Below are positions 1 through 7,088 of a stretch of DNA of 9,447 bases, in pieces. The first letter of the stretch is position 1; every line of letters starts with the position of its first letter. The stretch lies in the NCBI RefSeq assembly GCF_946885725.1, contig NZ_CAMPGZ010000165.1, positions 1 to 9,447 on the forward strand, read 5' to 3'. The position numbers and the translations under genes are program-made. Below the pieces are notes generated by a model. The model searched no databases, was not told where the DNA came from, and saw only the letters and a list, made by a program, of their open reading frames with translations. Origin of the DNA: an uncultured Nocardioides sp. GTDB lineage: Bacteria > Actinomycetota > Actinomycetes > Propionibacteriales > Nocardioidaceae.

Positions 1-167
1 TCGCGGCCGGGGAGGCGCCGGGCCAGGGCGGCACGTTCCCGGACCGGTTCACGGTCGAGTCCGGCGAGGCCGACGGCGACACCGTCGTGCTCGAGCTCGC
101 GCCGACCGACGCGGAGTTCGTGTTCAGCGACCTGACGTCCGGGCCGGTGCTGTTCGCGACCTGCTGA
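1..167 (+). CDS. C-terminal end of an unrecognised protein (5' partial)
   Basis: An open frame enters from the left edge (first full codon at position 3) and stops with TGA at 165-167, giving the last 54 residues of a protein. The visible part is acidic and ends in FATC. It contains a short beta-like stretch (TVVLELAPTDAEFVF), and composition and codon use match the neighbouring genes, so it is very probably real. I do not recognise the family and no catalytic motif is visible. Its stop lies 3 bp from the stop of the convergent ppk gene, leaving no room for a terminator. The function cannot be judged without the upstream part. Confidence 0.6.
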   Translation, partial: AAGEAPGQGGTFPDRFTVESGEADGDTVVLELAPTDAEFVFSDLTSGPVLFATC

Positions 168-170
168 GGC

Positions 171-2345
171 TCAGGCCGGCGTCGCGGCCGCGGCCATCGT
201 GGTCCGGCGCCGCCGTCGTGTGGAGCGCAGCGTCTCCTGCAGGTCCCGCAGCGGCATGCCCTCGGCGTCGAGGTGGTGCCGCTCCCAGGTGCCGTCCGGG
301 CGCAGCCACCACGACGACGTACGGTCGTCGAACGCCAGGTCGAGCATCCGGCCGACCTCCTCGACGGCGATGGGGTTGGGCAGCTCCACCAGGCACTCCA
401 CCCGCCGGTCGAGGTTGCGGTGCATGAGGTCGGCCGACCCGATCCAGGCGCTCGGCTCGCCGCCGTTCTCGAACCAGAACACCCGGCTGTGCTCGAGGAA
501 CCGGCCCAGCACGGAACGCACGCGGATCGTCTCCGAGCAGCCCGGCACACCGGGCCGCAGCGCGCAGATGCCGCGGATCAGCAGGTCGATCGGCACCCCG
601 GCGATCGAGGCGCGGTAGAGCGCGTCGATGACCGCCTCGTCGACGATCGAGTTCGCCTTGATCCGGATGCGCGCGGGACGGCCGGCCCGGTGGTGCTCGA
701 CCTCCCGCTCGATGCGCTCGATGATCCCGTCGCGCACGGAGTCGGGCGCGACCAGGAGCCGCTCGTAGGAGGCGTTGCGGGAGAAGCCCGACAGGTTGTT
801 GAAGAGGTGCGCGACGTCCTCGCCGATCTGCTCGTTGCAGGTGAGCAGCCCGTAGTCCTCGTAGAGCCGCGCGGTCTTCGGGTTGTAGTTGCCGGTGCCG
901 ATGTGGAGGTAGCGCCGGATGCCCTCGGGCTCGTCGCGCACCACCATCGCGAGCTTGCAGTGCGTCTTGAGCCCGACCAGGCCGTAGACGACGTGGCAGC
1001 CGGCCTGCTCGAGCTTGCGCGCCCAGGTGATGTTGGCCTGCTCGTCGAACCGCGCCTTGATCTCGACGAGCACCAGCACCTGCTTGCCGGCCTCGGCCGC
1101 GTCGATGAGGGCGTCGATGATCGGGGAGTCGCCGGAGGTGCGGTACAGCGTCTGCTTGATCGCCAGCACGCGCGGGTCGGCGGCCGCCTGCTCGATGAAC
1201 CGCTGCACCGAGGTGGCGAACGAGTCGTAGGGATGGTGCAGCAGTACGTCGTGCCGGCGCAGCGCCGCGAACACGTCGACCGGCGACGCCGACTCGACCT
1301 CGGCCAGCTGCGGGTGCGTCGTCGGCACGAACGCCGGGTACTTCAGCTCGGCCCGGTCGATGTCGGCGATGTCGTGCAGCCCGCGCAGGTCGAGCGGGCC
1401 GGGCAGCCGCACCACCTCGGCCTCGGAGACGCCGAGCTCGGAGACGAGCAGGTCGAGCACGTGGTCGTCCATCGTCTCCTCGACCTCGAGCCGCACCGGC
1501 GGGCCGAACCGTCGCCGCAGCAGCTCCTTCTCGAGCGCGGCGAGCAGGTTCTCCGCGTCGTCCTCCTCGACCTCGAGGTCCTCGTTGCGGGTGACCCGGA
1601 ACGTGTGCACGCCGAGGATCTCCATCCCCGGGAACAGCCGCTTCAGGTGCGCGCCGATCACGTCCTCCAGCGGCACGAACCGCTGCTCGCCGACCGCGAC
1701 GAACCGGTCGAAGATCGGCGGCACCTTCACCCGCGCGAAGTGCTCCTTGCCGGTCTTGGGGTTGCGCACCAGCACCGCGATGTTGAGCGACAGCCCGCTG
1801 ATGTAGGGGAACGGGTGCGCGGGGTCGACCGCCAGCGGCGTGAGCACCGGGAACACCCGGTCCTTGAACAGCCGCTTGCAGAACTTCTGCTCCTCGGCGG
1901 ACAGCTCCGACCAGCGCAGCAGCTCGATGTCGTGCTTCGCGAGGGCCGGCACGATGTCGTCGCGGAACACCGACGCGTGCCGCTGCATCAGGTCCGAGGT
2001 CGCGGCCCAGATCCGCTCCAGCACCTCGCGCGGCATCAGCCCGGCGGCCGACGGTACGGCGACGCCGGCCGCGATCCGCCGCTTGAGGCCGGCCACGCGG
2101 ACCATGAAGAACTCGTCGAGGTTGGAGGCGAAGATCGCCAGGAACCGGACCCGCTCCAGCAGCGGCACGTTCGGGTCCTCGGCCAGCTCCAGCACGCGGG
2201 TGTTGAAGTGCAGCCAGGACAGCTCCCGGTCGAGGAACCGGTCGGCGGGCAGGTCGTCCGCGGCCGCGTCGTACGGCGGCTCGACGTCGAACGTCTCCTC
2301 GGGGACCACGCTGAGCGGCCGGCCGGTGGTGCTCTCCAGGGTCAC
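171..2345 (-). CDS. ppk1: Polyphosphate kinase 1 (Ppk1)
   Basis: Ppk1 reversibly transfers the terminal phosphate of ATP to inorganic polyphosphate. With the start used here the protein is 724 residues, normal for the family. Domains in order: the N-terminal segment ([13 protein letters not shown] near 36-48; [15 protein letters not shown] near 72-86), the PHP-like head domain ([15 protein letters not shown] near 174-188), then two phospholipase-D-like catalytic domains. GLKTH carries His462, matching the autophosphorylated histidine of E. coli Ppk (His435). RFLEH carries His619, matching E. coli His592. The tail is Arg-rich (STRRRRR). Start: the frame stays open upstream to 2480, but the extra residues do not look like Ppk and an ATG at 2408 would overlap the divergent gene's start. 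The GTG at 2343-2345 precedes the first family-like residues, although no Shine-Dalgarno sits at normal spacing. Family identity is certain; the start is not. Confidence 0.95.
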   Translation of the reverse strand: MTLESTTGRPLSVVPEETFDVEPPYDAAADDLPADRFLDRELSWLHFNTRVLELAEDPNVPLLERVRFLAIFASNLDEFFMVRVAGLKRRIAAGVAVPSAAGLMPREVLERIWAATSDLMQRHASVFRDDIVPALAKHDIELLRWSELSAEEQKFCKRLFKDRVFPVLTPLAVDPAHPFPYISGLSLNIAVLVRNPKTGKEHFARVKVPPIFDRFVAVGEQRFVPLEDVIGAHLKRLFPGMEILGVHTFRVTRNEDLEVEEDDAENLLAALEKELLRRRFGPPVRLEVEETMDDHVLDLLVSELGVSEAEVVRLPGPLDLRGLHDIADIDRAELKYPAFVPTTHPQLAEVESASPVDVFAALRRHDVLLHHPYDSFATSVQRFIEQAAADPRVLAIKQTLYRTSGDSPIIDALIDAAEAGKQVLVLVEIKARFDEQANITWARKLEQAGCHVVYGLVGLKTHCKLAMVVRDEPEGIRRYLHIGTGNYNPKTARLYEDYGLLTCNEQIGEDVAHLFNNLSGFSRNASYERLLVAPDSVRDGIIERIEREVEHHRAGRPARIRIKANSIVDEAVIDALYRASIAGVPIDLLIRGICALRPGVPGCSETIRVRSVLGRFLEHSRVFWFENGGEPSAWIGSADLMHRNLDRRVECLVELPNPIAVEEVGRMLDLAFDDRTSSWWLRPDGTWERHHLDAEGMPLRDLQETLRSTRRRRRTTMAAAATPA

Positions 2346-2393
2346 CTCGTCATCGTGGCACCACCGGGCGAACCGCGGGTAGACAAATGCCGC

Positions 2394-2399
2394 TAGGTT
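2394..2399 (+). promoter_or_regulatory. -10 promoter element for the esterase gene (leaderless transcript predicted)
   Basis: TAGGTT matches the actinobacterial -10 consensus TAnnnT. It is followed by exactly 7 bases and then the ATG at 2407, so transcription would begin at or next to the start codon and give a leaderless mRNA. No convincing -35 hexamer is visible, which is common for such promoters. The AGG inside the element could instead serve as a weak ribosome-binding site. Confidence 0.55.
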
Positions 2400-2406
2400 G
2401 CCGCCC

Positions 2407-3450
2407 ATGGCACACGCGCTCCTGGCCCGCGCCGAGGCGGCGGCGTTCCGCGGCCTGATGGCCCTGCCCCGCCCGGTCATGCGGCTGGTCGCCGGCCGCC
2501 CGGTGGTGCTCGACGGGCAGACGCTCGACGTCGAGACCCAGTGGCTGCTGCGGATCCGCTCGCTCGTCCGCGAGCCGTCGGTCGAGCGGCTGCCGTTCCC
2601 GGAGGCCCGGACGCTGCTGGACCGGCAGGCGCGGCTGGCCGGCGGGCGGCAGCCGATCGGCGAGGTGCGCGACCTCGACGTACCCGGCGGCGACGGACCG
2701 ATCGGGGCCCGGCTCTACGTGCCGCGCGGTGCCGCGACGGGCACGCCGCTGCTGGTGTTCCTGCACGGCGGCGGCTTCATGTACGGCGGCCTCGACTCGC
2801 ACGACGCGACCTGCCGGCTGATGGCCGAGCGCGCCGGCGTGCGGGTGCTCGCCGTCGACTACCGCCTCGCCCCGGAGCACCCCTACCCGGCGGCGGTCGA
2901 CGACGCGTGGGCGGCGTACCAGTGGACGGTGGAGCACGCCGACCGGCTCGGCGCGGACCCCGAGCGGATCGGGGTCGGAGGTGACTCCGCCGGTGGCTGC
3001 CTGTCCGCGATCGTCGCACGTCGCGCCGCGGAGGCCGGCGTGCCGTGCGCGCTGCAGCTGCTGGTCTACCCGGTGGCCGACATGGTGCGGCCCAGCGAGA
3101 GCCGCCGGCTGTTCGGCGACGGCTTCTACCTGACGTCGGAGTTCATCGACCTCGCCGACCGCACCTACGTCCGCGACGCCGACCGGCGCGACCCCGAGGT
3201 GTCGATCGCGTTCACCGAGAAGATCCCAGACGGGCTCGCACCCGCGATCGTCGTGACCGCCGGCTTCGACCCGCTGCGCGACGAGGGCGAGGCGTGGGCT
3301 CGGACGCTGGCCGACGCCGGGGTGGACGTCACGCTGCGCCGCTACGCCGGCTTCGTGCACGGGTTCTTCAACGTGGTCGGGGTGGGCCGCACCCAGCGCG
3401 CGGCCGTCGCCGAGATCGCCGCGCTGGTGAAGCAGCGGCTCGCTGGTTAG
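2407..3450 (+). CDS. Alpha/beta-hydrolase of the hormone-sensitive lipase family (type IV carboxylesterase)
   Basis: A 347-residue predicted cytoplasmic serine hydrolase acting on carboxylic esters; the natural substrate cannot be told from sequence. The HSL signature is complete: oxyanion-hole motif HGGGF at 120-124, nucleophile elbow GDSAGG with Ser194, acid Asp288 in [10 protein letters not shown], and base His318 in [20 protein letters not shown] at 151-163 is also typical. The first 90 residues form the helical cap region. The ATG at 2407 is preferred over an in-frame TTG at 2398 because a -10 element lies 7 bases upstream. It is divergent from ppk1 (61 bp gap), and its TAG stop interlocks with the mshD stop (4 bp overlap). 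Mycobacterial LipH/LipI-type esterases are the same family, but I cannot assign a specific name. Confidence 0.93.
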   Translation: MAHALLARAEAAAFRGLMALPRPVMRLVAGRPVVLDGQTLDVETQWLLRIRSLVREPSVERLPFPEARTLLDRQARLAGGRQPIGEVRDLDVPGGDGPIGARLYVPRGAATGTPLLVFLHGGGFMYGGLDSHDATCRLMAERAGVRVLAVDYRLAPEHPYPAAVDDAWAAYQWTVEHADRLGADPERIGVGGDSAGGCLSAIVARRAAEAGVPCALQLLVYPVADMVRPSESRRLFGDGFYLTSEFIDLADRTYVRDADRRDPEVSIAFTEKIPDGLAPAIVVTAGFDPLRDEGEAWARTLADAGVDVTLRRYAGFVHGFFNVVGVGRTQRAAVAEIAALVKQRLAG

Positions 3451-4358
3451 CGGCGGCGGTACTGCACGTGGGTGTCGGCGTCGGCGTGCGTGAACCCGAG
3501 GCGTGAGTACACCGCGATAGCAGCGGCGTTGTCGGACTCGACGTACAGCAGCACCTCGCCCAGGCCGCGACCGGCCAGGTGGTGCAGGCCGGTGAGCGTA
3601 AGGTGCCTACCGAGCCCGGAGCCCTGCGCCGACGGCGACACACCGACGACGTAGACCTCCCCTACAGGCGGGGGGCCGTCGTGCACCTTGGTCCAGTGGA
3701 AGCCCACGAGGCGTCCGGGGGACTGCTCGGCCTCGGCGACGAAGAAGCCCTCCGGGTCGAACCACGCCTCCGCCATCCGCTCGTCGAGGTCGCGCCGCGT
3801 CATCCGGCCCTGCTCCGGGTGGGAGGCGAACGCCTCGGCGTTGAGTGCGAGGAAGGCTTCCTCGTCGCGGCCGGGCTCGAACGTGCGTACGGCGATGCCG
3901 GCCGGTGGCTCGGGCAGCGGGGGCAGGTCGCGCAGCGGGCGGCGCATCACCCACAGGTCGCGCACCCGCTCGAAGTCGAACGTCGCCGCCAGTCGGGCCG
4001 CGGCGGGATGGTTGCCGTGCGACCAGGCCGAGGTCACGTCGGCCGACTCCAGCGCCAGCTCCACCAGGTCCCGGCCGCGGCCCTCGTTGCGCGCGTCGGG
4101 ATGCACGACGACCGCCAGGTCGCCGCCGTCCGGGCCGGGCGTCACCAGCGCGAACCCGACCGGCGGGTCGTCGGAGACCAGCAGCACGCCGCCGGCGATG
4201 CCGTCGTGCCGCAGCCGCAGCAGCGCCGCCTCGTCCAGCGGCGCGGCGCCGTCGGCCTTCTCCGCGGCCTCGACCACCGCGCGCACCGCCCCGGCCACCC
4301 GCGAGGGTGCCGCCCAGTCGAACTCCTCCGGCGTGACCCGCCGTACCGCCTCCGTCAT
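3447..4358 (-). CDS. mshD: Mycothiol synthase MshD
   Basis: MshD acetylates the cysteine amine of Cys-GlcN-Ins with acetyl-CoA, the last step of mycothiol synthesis. Mycothiol is the main low-molecular-weight thiol of actinobacteria. The 303-residue length is typical. Two tandem GNAT domains are visible. The N-terminal one has a degenerate acetyl-CoA loop (HPDARNEGRGRDL, 86-98). The C-terminal, catalytically active one has VSPSAQGSGLGRHLT (240-254) and the usual closing AAAIAVYSRLGF (278-289). The linker carries the characteristic LNAEAFASHPEQGRMT (172-187). The start is an ATG preceded by TAGAGT and 7 bases, so a leaderless mRNA is likely. Only 23 bp separate it from the divergent small membrane protein gene. 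Proximity to glnR matches the order I recall from mycobacteria and Streptomyces. The assignment is firm. Confidence 0.96.
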   Translation of the reverse strand: MTEAVRRVTPEEFDWAAPSRVAGAVRAVVEAAEKADGAAPLDEAALLRLRHDGIAGGVLLVSDDPPVGFALVTPGPDGGDLAVVVHPDARNEGRGRDLVELALESADVTSAWSHGNHPAAARLAATFDFERVRDLWVMRRPLRDLPPLPEPPAGIAVRTFEPGRDEEAFLALNAEAFASHPEQGRMTRRDLDERMAEAWFDPEGFFVAEAEQSPGRLVGFHWTKVHDGPPPVGEVYVVGVSPSAQGSGLGRHLTLTGLHHLAGRGLGEVLLYVESDNAAAIAVYSRLGFTHADADTHVQYRRR

Positions 4359-4365
4359 GGCACGA

Positions 4366-4371
4366 ACTCTA
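4366..4371 (-). promoter_or_regulatory. -10 promoter element of mshD (leaderless transcript predicted)
   Basis: On the minus strand TAGAGT (4371 down to 4366) fits TAnnnT and is followed by 7 bases and the mshD ATG at 4358. There is no Shine-Dalgarno before that ATG, which agrees with leaderless translation. The element touches the AGGAG ribosome-binding site (4371-4375) of the divergent gene, so the two regulatory signals share a 23-bp gap. Confidence 0.6.
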
Positions 4372-4381
4372 GGAGCCGTCG

Positions 4382-4681
4382 ATGTTCGAGCTGCTGACGA
4401 TGCTGGCGGGGGTCCTGGTGTTCCCCTGGCTGTGCCTGGCTTTCCTGCTCTGGATGTCCTGGCTGGAGGACTCGCTGCCGGCGGCGGTACGGCGTACCGG
4501 CCGCACGCCCGACCCGGAGCCGATCCTGGCCATCCCGGTCGAGCCCGCGCCTGCCGAGCCCGTGCCTGCCGAGCCCGTATCGGCCCAGCCCGTGACCCTG
4601 CCCGACCAGCGCGAGCCGGTTCAGACGTCGCTGGTGGCGCGCTCGGCCGAGGCGTCCTTGGGCGGCAGCACGAACCGGTAG
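4382..4681 (+). CDS. Small single-pass membrane protein with a proline-rich repeat tail
   Basis: A 99-residue protein of unknown function. Residues 3-27 form one hydrophobic helix (contains [15 protein letters not shown]), followed by a soluble tail with the pentad repeat [18 protein letters not shown] (about residues 54-71). The ATG has a good ribosome-binding site, AGGAG at 4371-4375 with 6 bases spacing. The last 61 bp overlap the convergent glnR coding region, so its final 20 residues are encoded opposite the GlnR tail; this may reflect loss of an earlier stop codon. The gene is supported by the ribosome-binding site, a real transmembrane segment and its fit in the gap between mshD and glnR. 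No family was recognised. The repeat tail resembles a flexible spacer rather than a folded domain. Confidence 0.65.
   Translation: MFELLTMLAGVLVFPWLCLAFLLWMSWLEDSLPAAVRRTGRTPDPEPILAIPVEPAPAEPVPAEPVSAQPVTLPDQREPVQTSLVARSAEASLGGSTNR
4541..4585 (+). repeat. Three tandem 15-bp units encoding EP(A/V)xA pentads
   Basis: Units at 4541-4555, 4556-4570 and 4571-4585 all begin GAGCCCG. The first two differ at one base, the third is diverged, and a partial fourth (CAGCCCGTG) follows at 4586. They encode the Pro/Glu repeat in the tail of the small membrane protein. An in-frame 15-bp period is prone to copy-number change by slippage without breaking the frame. Confidence 0.85.
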
Positions 4682-5337
4682 CCGACGTTGCGGACGGTGC
4701 CGATCAGCGTCTCGTGGTCCGGGCCGAGCTTGGCGCGCAGCCGGCGCACGTGCACGTCGACCGTGCGGGTGCCGCCGAAGTAGTCGTAGCCCCAGACCTC
4801 CTGCAGCAGCTGCTCGCGGGTGAAGACGCGGCCGGGGTGCTGGGCGAGGTACTTGAGGAGCTCGAACTCCTTGAACGTCAGGTCCAGCGGACGGCCCCCG
4901 AGCTTGGCGGTGTAGGTCGCGTCGTCGACGGTGACCTCGCCGGAGCGGATGATGTGCGCGTCGGGGTCGTCGGTGTCGCGCTGTGCGACGAGCCGGCCGA
5001 CCGCGAGCCGGAGGCGGGCCTCGACCTCGGCCGGGCCGGCGGGGAGGAGCAGCACGTCGTCCATGCCCCAGTCGGCGGCGACCACCGACAGGCCGCCCTC
5101 GGTCACGATCAGGATCACCGGGGCGTCGGAGCCGGTCGTGCGGATCAGCCGGCACAGGTCGCGGGCGTGCGCGAGCTCCTTGCGGCCGTCGACGAGGACC
5201 ACGTCGGCGTCGGGCGCCTCGAGCAGGGCGCTGCCCTCGGCGGGGAGGATGCGCACCGAGTGCGGCAGCAGGGCGAGCGCGGGCAGCACGTCGACCGAGG
5301 GCTGGGTCGTGCTGGTCAACAGCAGCAGTGCGCTCAT
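4621..5337 (-). CDS. glnR: GlnR, OmpR-family global nitrogen regulator (orphan response regulator)
   Basis: GlnR activates or represses nitrogen-assimilation genes (for example glnA and amtB) in actinobacteria by binding DNA as a dimer. The 238-residue product has a receiver-like domain (1-115) and a C-terminal winged helix-turn-helix (about 151-223), with the strongly conserved [20 protein letters not shown] and recognition helix [16 protein letters not shown] (190-205). The receiver is atypical: the acidic pair after strand 1 is missing ([12 protein letters not shown]), the usual Lys-Pro near strand 5 is replaced by [13 protein letters not shown], and Asp50 (LVDGR) sits at the normal phosphorylation position. 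This is how GlnR differs from classical response regulators, and no sensor kinase is nearby. The start at 5337 has GGGAGG 4 bases upstream; the frame is open further upstream but that extension is not GlnR-like. A close OmpR-family regulator is the only alternative. Confidence 0.93.
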   Translation of the reverse strand: MSALLLLTSTTQPSVDVLPALALLPHSVRILPAEGSALLEAPDADVVLVDGRKELAHARDLCRLIRTTGSDAPVILIVTEGGLSVVAADWGMDDVLLLPAGPAEVEARLRLAVGRLVAQRDTDDPDAHIIRSGEVTVDDATYTAKLGGRPLDLTFKEFELLKYLAQHPGRVFTREQLLQEVWGYDYFGGTRTVDVHVRRLRAKLGPDHETLIGTVRNVGYRFVLPPKDASAERATSDV

Positions 5338-5352
5338 CGCGCCTCCCGGCGA

Positions 5353-5366
5353 TGTCCGCGCGGACA
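5353..5366. promoter_or_regulatory. Perfect 14-bp palindrome in the glnR leader
   Basis: TGTCCGCGCGGACA reads identically on both strands. It lies between the glnR ribosome-binding site (5342-5347) and a possible -10 element TATCCT on the minus strand (5407-5402). It could be a dimer operator for transcription control or a small hairpin in the glnR leader RNA. The same half-site (CGGACAT, 5409-5415) recurs at the moaD-like start codon. It does not fit the published GlnR box pattern (GTnAC half-sites), so a different regulator would be expected. Confidence 0.4.
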
Positions 5367-5413
5367 AGGACTGGCAACCGCTCGCCGTTGAGCGATACGG
5401 CAGGATATCGGAC

Positions 5414-5722
5414 ATGGCCGAGGCAAACCCGGACTTGTCCACGGGCGGGACGGGGCACGTGACCGTCCGCTACTGGGCTGCTGCGCGCGCTGCGGCCGGC
5501 GTGGAGTCCGACCGGTTCGACGTCGGCGCCGACGGCACGACGCTCGACCTGCTGGTCAAGCAGGTCCGGGAGCGGCACGCCGACCGGCCGAAGCTCGCCG
5601 ACGTCGTCTCCGTGTGCTCGGTGCTCGTCGGCGACCGACCCGTCGGCGCGCACGACCCGGCCGAGGTGCAGATCCGGCCGGGGGAGACCGTCGAGCTGCT
5701 GCCCCCGTTCGCCGGTGGCTGA
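5414..5722 (+). CDS. MoaD/ThiS-family sulfur-carrier protein
   Basis: A 102-residue beta-grasp protein ending in the exposed Gly-Gly (PPFAGG) that an E1-like enzyme adenylates and converts to a thiocarboxylate in MoaD/ThiS carriers. The fold begins at [16 protein letters not shown] (15-30), which matches MoaD strand 1 and helix 1, and ends with the typical [15 protein letters not shown]. The first 14 residues are an extra tail; a GTG near residue 16 is an alternative start. AGGA at 5402-5405 is a plausible ribosome-binding site for the ATG used here. It could donate sulfur to molybdopterin or another pathway; no moaE, thiG or E1 gene is in the window, so the pathway is open. It is divergent from glnR, and its stop codon directly abuts the stop of the convergent gene. 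Confidence 0.85.
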   Translation: MAEANPDLSTGGTGHVTVRYWAAARAAAGVESDRFDVGADGTTLDLLVKQVRERHADRPKLADVVSVCSVLVGDRPVGAHDPAEVQIRPGETVELLPPFAGG

Positions 5723-5983
5723 TCAGCCCGGACCCTGCTGCCGGCCACGCCAGCGCCAGGCCGCGAGCGCGAGGCCCGCGAGCCCGGCGAGATCGGCCCC
5801 GGTCAGGCCGTGGTCCGCAATCACGGGCAGCAGCACCACCCCCTCGACCGGGCCGTTGACCAGGAGCCAGAGCACCGACACCACGGCGAGCACGACCGCG
5901 CCCGGTCGGCCGGTGCGGTCCGCCGTGCCCGCGGCCACCACGAGTGCGACGAGCACCACCATCGGCGCGGCGTCGGCGAGCAT
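5723..5983 (-). CDS. Small hydrophobic membrane protein
   Basis: An 86-residue protein, almost entirely hydrophobic, with about three predicted membrane segments (near 7-20, 28-53 and 62-77) and a short basic C-terminus (WRWRGRQQGPG). I do not recognise the family. Support that it is real: a membrane-protein composition, an ATG preceded by TAGGCT plus 6 bases (leaderless promoter), and an exact fit between its neighbours. Its stop occupies 5723-5725, immediately after the moaD-like stop, with no base between them. Confidence 0.6.
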   Translation of the reverse strand: MLADAAPMVVLVALVVAAGTADRTGRPGAVVLAVVSVLWLLVNGPVEGVVLLPVIADHGLTGADLAGLAGLALAAWRWRGRQQGPG

Positions 5984-5989
5984 GCGGTG

Positions 5990-5995
5990 AGCCTA
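5990..5995 (-). promoter_or_regulatory. -10 promoter element of the small membrane protein gene (leaderless transcript predicted)
   Basis: On the minus strand TAGGCT (5995 down to 5990) fits TAnnnT and is followed by 6 bases and the ATG at 5983. No Shine-Dalgarno is present. An inverted repeat CGGAC-N6-GTCCG (5996-6011) lies directly upstream in the -35/-10 spacer region, a position where a bound repressor would block the promoter. Confidence 0.5.
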
Positions 5996-6011
5996 CGGAC
6001 CGGAATGTCCG
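5996..6011. promoter_or_regulatory. Inverted repeat CGGAC-N6-GTCCG in a divergent promoter region
   Basis: Arms at 5996-6000 and 6007-6011 are perfectly complementary, in the 53-bp gap between the divergent small membrane protein and thioredoxin-like genes. Placement next to a -10 element suggests an operator. A five-base arm can arise by chance in GC-rich DNA, so support is weak. Confidence 0.25.
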
Positions 6012-6036
6012 ACGTACCCCCGTTGTTCGGACTCCC

Positions 6037-6507
6037 ATGACACAGGGAGCGTGGGTGCTCGTCGCCGTCCTGGTGGCCGCGACCGGCTTCGGCCTGTTCC
6101 GGGCCGCGCGTGACGGCCGCTTCCGCGGCACCCATCCGGTGCGGGGCGCCGCTCTGGAGCCCGCCGCCGGTGAGCCGGACCAGCCGGCCGAACCGAGCGT
6201 GCTGGACGGCTCCGACATCGAGCACGAGCTGGGGGAGCGGGCCACGCTGCTGCAGTTCTCCTCCGCCTTCTGCGCTCCCTGCCGGGCCACCCGGCGGGTG
6301 CTCGCCGACGTCGCGCAGATCGTCCCCGGCGTCACGCACGTCGAGGTCGACGCCGAGCACCACCTCGACCTGGTCCGCCGGCTCGGCATCCTCCGCACCC
6401 CGACGACCCTGGTCCTCGACTCCGCCGGCCGCGAGGTCTCGCGCGCGGCCGGGGCACCGACCAAGCAGGCCGTGCTGGCCACCCTGGATCGGGCAATCTC
6501 GCACTGA
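6037..6507 (+). CDS. Membrane-anchored thioredoxin-like protein
   Basis: A 156-residue protein with an N-terminal hydrophobic anchor (WVLVAVLVAATGFGLF, 6-21), a flexible Pro/Glu-rich linker (about 38-56) and a thioredoxin-fold domain (about 57-155). The redox motif is C79-A-P-C82 in SSAFCAPCRATR, and the cis-proline is P122 in RTPTTLVL. It probably reduces or exchanges disulfides near the membrane; partners are unknown, though it lies a few genes from other thiol and sulfur genes and resembles the thioredoxin-like ThiX of the mycobacterial locus in position. Start is uncertain: the ATG at 6037 has no ribosome-binding site and no TAnnnT at the right distance, whereas an in-frame GTG at 6055 has GGGAG (6045-6049) 5 bases upstream and would remove only six residues. 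The first CXXC position is preceded by Phe rather than Trp, so it is not a classical TrxA. Confidence 0.88.
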   Translation: MTQGAWVLVAVLVAATGFGLFRAARDGRFRGTHPVRGAALEPAAGEPDQPAEPSVLDGSDIEHELGERATLLQFSSAFCAPCRATRRVLADVAQIVPGVTHVEVDAEHHLDLVRRLGILRTPTTLVLDSAGREVSRAAGAPTKQAVLATLDRAISH

Positions 6508-6524
6508 ACCAACCAGGTCGTCCT

Positions 6525-6530
6525 TACCCT
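6525..6530 (+). promoter_or_regulatory. -10 promoter element of the phosphatase-ygfZ operon (leaderless GTG start predicted)
   Basis: TACCCT is a good match to TAnnnT. Six bases later comes the GTG at 6537, placing the transcription start on the initiation codon. This argues for GTG 6537 rather than the in-frame GTG at 6531, which would lie upstream of the transcript. It also indicates that this gene starts its own transcription unit only 29 bp after the thioredoxin-like gene. Confidence 0.55.
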
Positions 6531-6536
6531 GTGCAG

Positions 6537-7088
6537 GTGACGCACCGACATCTGGCGCTGCTCTACGTGTGCACGGCGAACATCTGTCGGTCCGCGTTCG
6601 CCGAGCTGTTGAGCCGGCACCTGCTCGGCGACAACCGCGAGATCGAGGTCGCCAGCGCGGGCACGCGCGGCTTCGTCGACGCGCCGGTGGACCCGCCGAT
6701 GGCGGCGACGCTGACCCGGCGGGGAGTCTCCCCCGAGGGGTTCCGCAGCCGTCGCCTCAGCCTGGCCATGGTCCCGGCGGCCGACCTGGTGCTCACCGCC
6801 GAGGCGAAGCACCGCCAGTTCATCCTCGACGAGCGGCCCGAGCTGTTCCGTCGCGTGCTGACGCTGGGCCAGGCGGCCCGGATGTTCGAGCAGGCCGGCC
6901 CCGGCCTGCAGGGCCGAACCCTCGCCGAGGTGCTCCGCAAGGAGTTCGTCGTACCCGAGCCGTCCGACGACGTCGCCGACCCCTACGGCAAGGGTGACGA
7001 GGCCGCCGAGGTCGCCGCGCAGCGGATCGAGTCACACGTTCGCCGCGTGATCGGTTTTCTGACGGGTGAGACCATGGCAGGGAGATGA
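6537..7088 (+). CDS. Low-molecular-weight protein tyrosine phosphatase family protein
   Basis: A 183-residue protein with the complete LMW-PTP active-site loop near the N-terminus: C12-T-A-N-I-C-R18-S (CX5RS) directly after strand 1 (LALLYVC). The general-acid motif DPY is at D148 (DDVADPYGKG). It is expected to hydrolyse phosphotyrosine on proteins in the cytoplasm; arsenate reductases of the same fold are the main alternative. It is about 20 residues longer than compact family members, with extra sequence before the DPY loop. The initiation codon is GTG, with a -10 box at leaderless distance. The stop overlaps the ygfZ start (ATGA, 7085-7088), so the two genes are translationally coupled. 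I know of no established link between the two activities. Confidence 0.88.
   Translation: MTHRHLALLYVCTANICRSAFAELLSRHLLGDNREIEVASAGTRGFVDAPVDPPMAATLTRRGVSPEGFRSRRLSLAMVPAADLVLTAEAKHRQFILDERPELFRRVLTLGQAARMFEQAGPGLQGRTLAEVLRKEFVVPEPSDDVADPYGKGDEAAEVAAQRIESHVRRVIGFLTGETMAGR

Noticed and set aside
2356..2373. Possible PHO box (PhoP site) upstream of ppk1 on the minus strand.
   Set aside because: One unit, GTTCGCC, is one base from GTTCACC, but the unit 11 bases further (GGTGCCA) matches at only 3 of 7 positions. This is not enough for a direct-repeat PHO box.
273..2396. A 707-codon open frame on the plus strand, antisense to ppk1.
   Set aside because: The translation is low-complexity (Val/Leu/Asp/Arg/Gln-rich) without motifs, as expected from a GC-rich gene read on the other strand. 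Ppk1 with both catalytic histidines explains the region.
2350..3360. A 336-codon minus-strand frame opposite the esterase.
   Set aside because: Composition is typical of antisense GC-rich DNA (Arg/His/Gln/Pro-rich). The plus-strand esterase has a complete catalytic triad.
3688..5391. A 567-codon plus-strand frame spanning mshD and glnR.
   Set aside because: It runs opposite two unambiguous genes and across a third, and its sequence changes character at their boundaries. No domain is recognisable.
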